IMG/VR virus record: IMGVR_UViG_3300046506_000327
Location: 1 to 64,000 of that record
Length of the DNA: 64,000 nt
Origin: a virus
Reading direction: 5' to 3' (one strand)
Both the position numbers and the translations under genes were made by a program. The notes under the pieces were generated by a model that searched no databases, was not told where the DNA came from, and worked only from the letters and a program-made list of their open reading frames with translations. Shown here one piece after another: positions 61,728 to 64,000 of the stretch. The first letter of the stretch is position 1; every line of letters starts with the position of its first letter.

Positions 61728-62851
61728 GCGGCTTCCTCCAGGATCTCGCCGGTGCTGGGGTCGACTCCGTCGGGGACGTCGTCGTAGGAGACGGTGTGGT
61801 CGGCCTTGACGTCACCGGAGATGGAGACGAGGGCCTTCTCCCGGATCACCTCGACCAGTTCGGGGCGCTCAGCGATGGCGGCCTCGACGCCGGGGCGTCC
61901 GCCCTTGACGGTGCTGCCGTCGGGGAACTCGTACGAGACGGTGGACAGGCGCTTGATGGCGCCGGTGGCGATGCCGAGGGTGATGGCTTCGTCGGCGCGG
62001 TCGATGCCGACGGGGCCGTACTTGTCGGTGGCGACGTTGCGGAACCAGAAGTCGGCCACGCGGCCCTGCGGGGCGAGCTTGTTGCGTTCGACCCGGGCGC
62101 GGATCTGGCGGGCGACTTCCAGCTCGGCTGGGGCCTTGGAGACGGCGTCGGTGATGGACACCTTCTTCGTCGGTTCGCCGGTCCGGCTCATCTTGATCTT
62201 CGTGGTGGTGTTGTACTTCAGGGCGCTCGGTCCGGCGGACTTCTGGCCGCCGCGCGGGTTGCCGATGTCGGCCCGGTACTGGTTCACGAAGATCACGGCT
62301 GCGTTGTTCGCCCGGCACAGGCCCGCGACGCGCTTGACCATGCGGGAGATGACCTGGGAGTTCTTTCCCATGGCGGAGTCCTCTGCGCGCTTTTCGAAGG
62401 CGGCCTTGGACTCCATGCCGCCGACGGAGTCGACGGCGACGAGGGAGATTTCTCCATCTCGGAGGAACATGCTGATCTGGTCGGAGACGTCCTCGGAGTG
62501 GTCCGGGTAGATGTGGACGAACCGGTCTTCGTCGAGGTCCAGGCCGAGCTTCTCGGCCCACTCGAAGTCGAAGGACTGCTCCATGTCGATGACCGCGACG
62601 CCCCGGTCGGGGAACATCCGCTGGGCGTCGACCATGGCGAGGATGCACTGGGTCGTCTTGCCCATGCCCTCGGGTCCGACGATCTCGTGAGTGCGCTTCA
62701 GGGCGAACCCGCCGCCGAGGGCGTAGTCGAGGGTGAGGCTGCCGCTGGATATGAAGGTGGGGCGGACCATCGCGTCGCGCCGGGTGACGCGGTCGCCGTA
62801 GACCTTGGTCAGGTCCGCGCGCAGCTTGGCGAGACGGCTCTTGGGAGGCAT
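61724..62851 (-). CDS. RecA-family recombinase, 375 aa
   Basis: ATG at 62851 after AAGGAGACCCC. Walker A GPEGMGKTT (59-67), Walker B LVAVDS (about 137-142), Glu in AVIDMEQSFD, and a loop with VNQYRADIGNPRGGQKSAGP. Longer than the RecA core with an extra C-terminal domain (FPDGSTVKGGRPGVEAAIAE). Promotes homologous pairing in phage DNA repair or replication. Heads the recombination operon. Confidence 0.9.
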   Translation of the reverse strand: MPPKSRLAKLRADLTKVYGDRVTRRDAMVRPTFISSGSLTLDYALGGGFALKRTHEIVGPEGMGKTTQCILAMVDAQRMFPDRGVAVIDMEQSFDFEWAEKLGLDLDEDRFVHIYPDHSEDVSDQISMFLRDGEISLVAVDSVGGMESKAAFEKRAEDSAMGKNSQVISRMVKRVAGLCRANNAAVIFVNQYRADIGNPRGGQKSAGPSALKYNTTTKIKMSRTGEPTKKVSITDAVSKAPAELEVARQIRARVERNKLAPQGRVADFWFRNVATDKYGPVGIDRADEAITLGIATGAIKRLSTVSYEFPDGSTVKGGRPGVEAAIAERPELVEVIREKALVSISGDVKADHTVSYDDVPDGVDPSTGEILEEAA

Positions 62852-62926
62852 GGTGCGGGGTCTCCTTGCGGGGAGTAGCTGATGGCGGTCAGCTGTGGCC
62901 AATGGCGGTTGGCTCGATTTCGCAGC

Positions 62927-63565
62927 TTACGCTGCAGGACTGACAGTGGCCTGGTTCTGGCCTTCCAGGATTTGCGCGGCCTGGCCCATCTCCCACTCAA
63001 GGGCCATCTCCAGCAGCGCCAGGCGCCTCAGGACGTACCTCTCGGACTGGTAGTCGCCAGGAGGGGCGGTGCGCGGGTCGCCGTACACGCGGCCCTCTTC
63101 GATGCGCAGGATGCTCTTGCTGGTGGACTGGATGCCGTAGCCCAGGGCTCCCCGGCTCATGCCGAAGGACATGCGGGATGCCTGGATGGCCTTGCCGAGA
63201 CGGCGCCAGGCGGCCTGCGGGTAGGTGGAGCGGTCGAGGTTGGTGAGCGTCTCGTCCCGGAAGTGGGGGACGGAGGGGGGCGCGGTCGGGAACATGGCGG
63301 CCGTCAGAGCCTTGTCGACGTGGGCGCGGGCGGTGCCCTCCTCCCAGCCGAGGGCCTCATCGAGGCGAGAGAGGCTGAGTCGGCCGAGGCCCTCGGCGAC
63401 GTCCGGCGGGATGAAGCCGCTCTCCAGGGCTGCGTACTGACGGACGGTGAGGCCGGTGTGCTGAGCGACGGAGGCCTGGGAGATCTGCAGGCCGTTGCGG
63501 GTCGCCTTGGCTGCGACACCGAGGGGGGACCAGTACGGGTGGCTGATGGAGGAGATGATCGACAT
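62927..63565 (-). CDS. XRE-type regulator, 212 aa
   Basis: ATG at 63565. First HTH residues 22-52 (GLQISQASVAQHTGLTVRQY), second similar segment around 125-155 (RMSFGMSRGALGYGIQ ... ILRIEEGRVYGDP). A Leu-rich helix (LRRLALLEMALEWEMGQAAQ) may form a dimer interface. Two HTH repeats suggest a phage switch protein. It could be the repressor of the left-arm operators, but this is not shown by the sequence. Confidence 0.65.
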   Translation of the reverse strand: MSIISSISHPYWSPLGVAAKATRNGLQISQASVAQHTGLTVRQYAALESGFIPPDVAEGLGRLSLSRLDEALGWEEGTARAHVDKALTAAMFPTAPPSVPHFRDETLTNLDRSTYPQAAWRRLGKAIQASRMSFGMSRGALGYGIQSTSKSILRIEEGRVYGDPRTAPPGDYQSERYVLRRLALLEMALEWEMGQAAQILEGQNQATVSPAA

Positions 63566-63576
63566 GGCGGTGCCTC

Positions 63577-64000
63577 TCACAGGGGCTGGTAGGTGACGAG
63601 GGACAGGCCCCGGTCGTTCTTGCGGAGTTCGGCCAGGCAGAGGGCGCCCTTGGTGAAGCGACGCTGCTCGACGGCCCAGGCGTCGCGGAACACGGCGACG
63701 CGGAGGGTGGACAGTTCGGTCTCCAGGGTCAAAAAGCCCATGTCGCCCGTCCTGTGCGGGCGGGCCCCGGCGACGATCGCGGCGACGTAGTAGGTGCCGT
63801 TGGGTCCTGCGGCCAGCTGCTCGGCCTGGGCACGGCAGACCGCGCGGTCGTTGGGGTCCAGGTCGTCGAACGGCGTACTGGAGAGGTAGGTGCCGAGCAT
63901 CTCGTGCTCGATAGTCCGGATGTCCACGGGGCTGTAGGGCTCGACCGCCTCGATCTGCAGCGGCGGCGGCGCGGTGTACTGGCGGCACGCCTTGGTGCAG
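63577..64000 (-). CDS. Hypothetical protein, 5' part outside window
   Basis: Open frame with strong third-position GC to the right edge, so the start lies outside. An internal GTG at 63927 is possible but the upstream part (CTKACRQY ... QIEAVEPYSP) looks coding. A strand-rich domain (TYYVAAIVAG, GFLTLETELSTLRVAVFRDA) is seen. Upstream of the XRE-type gene. Family unknown. Confidence 0.6.
   Translation of the reverse strand, partial: CTKACRQYTAPPPLQIEAVEPYSPVDIRTIEHEMLGTYLSSTPFDDLDPNDRAVCRAQAEQLAAGPNGTYYVAAIVAGARPHRTGDMGFLTLETELSTLRVAVFRDAWAVEQRRFTKGALCLAELRKNDRGLSLVTYQPL

Noticed and set aside
1-64000. CRISPR arrays
   Set aside because: No series of equal repeats with unique spacers was seen. 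The Cas4-like nuclease is a phage recombination-type enzyme, not a CRISPR marker.
1-64000. Insertion sequences or transposases
   Set aside because: No DDE or serine transposase and no flanking terminal repeats recognised; the 40731/40857 inverted repeat encloses only 89 nt.

Overview
The window is 64 kb of very GC-rich DNA, roughly 70%, with strong G/C preference at third codon positions, many GTG starts and many 1-4 nt gene overlaps. Several families are typical of Streptomyces and its phages: a WhiJ/BldB-like XRE + DUF397 + HATPase set, DUF6283, Excalibur and PASTA domains, endonuclease VII, a DUF2637-like membrane protein and a RecA-type recombinase. A large-terminase gene, a tyrosine integrase and long runs of small uncharacterised genes point to a temperate Streptomyces phage, prophage or phage-plasmid. 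No capsid, portal, tail or lysis genes are visible, so this is only part of the element. Both edges cut a gene.

Left arm (1-30.4 kb): about 47 genes, all on the minus strand and mostly without a recognisable function. Many are small zinc-ribbon, winged-helix or membrane proteins. The arm is cut into short transcription units by 14 copies of one promoter type: a -35 of TTGACA or TAGACA, a palindrome GCAAC-N4-GTTGC filling the spacer, and a Streptomyces-like -10 TAGAGT. A fifteenth copy lies at 44.3 kb. This looks like one regulon under one repressor. Hairpins follow many genes. Three consecutive gene junctions (20.8-21.9 kb) carry tRNA-like structures with a 7-bp acceptor-type stem, a canonical T-arm and a GC hairpin in place of the D and anticodon arms. 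An Arr-like ADP-ribosyltransferase gene lies at 15.9-16.3 kb.

Centre (30.4-42.5 kb): mixed strands. A HATPase / XRE-DUF5753 / DUF397 cluster with GAGAATTCTC operators comes first, then a lipoprotein-like gene, then a tightly overlapped plus-strand operon ending in a tyrosine integrase and an endonuclease VII. After these come a metallopeptidase-like gene whose ribosome binding site is buried in a 12-bp stem, a small operon bracketed by shared palindromes, a DUF397-like protein followed by a JmjC/cupin oxygenase, and a tyrosine-recombinase-like protein lacking its C-terminal catalytic residues next to a 19-bp perfect inverted repeat.

Right arm (42.5-64 kb): almost all minus strand and read from right to left. 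It begins with recombination and DNA-processing genes (RecA, Hjc-like nuclease, Cas4/RecB-like nuclease, RuvC-like resolvase), then a sigma-like HTH protein, a possible small terminase, a MazG-like protein, an SPFH-like membrane protein, the large terminase, and two giant multi-enzyme 'polyvalent' proteins. The polyvalent proteins combine ADP-ribosyltransferase-like, GNAT, nucleotidyltransferase, YoeB-like and 2H-phosphoesterase modules. They sit directly after the terminase and are the best candidates for proteins injected with the DNA or used in inter-element conflict.
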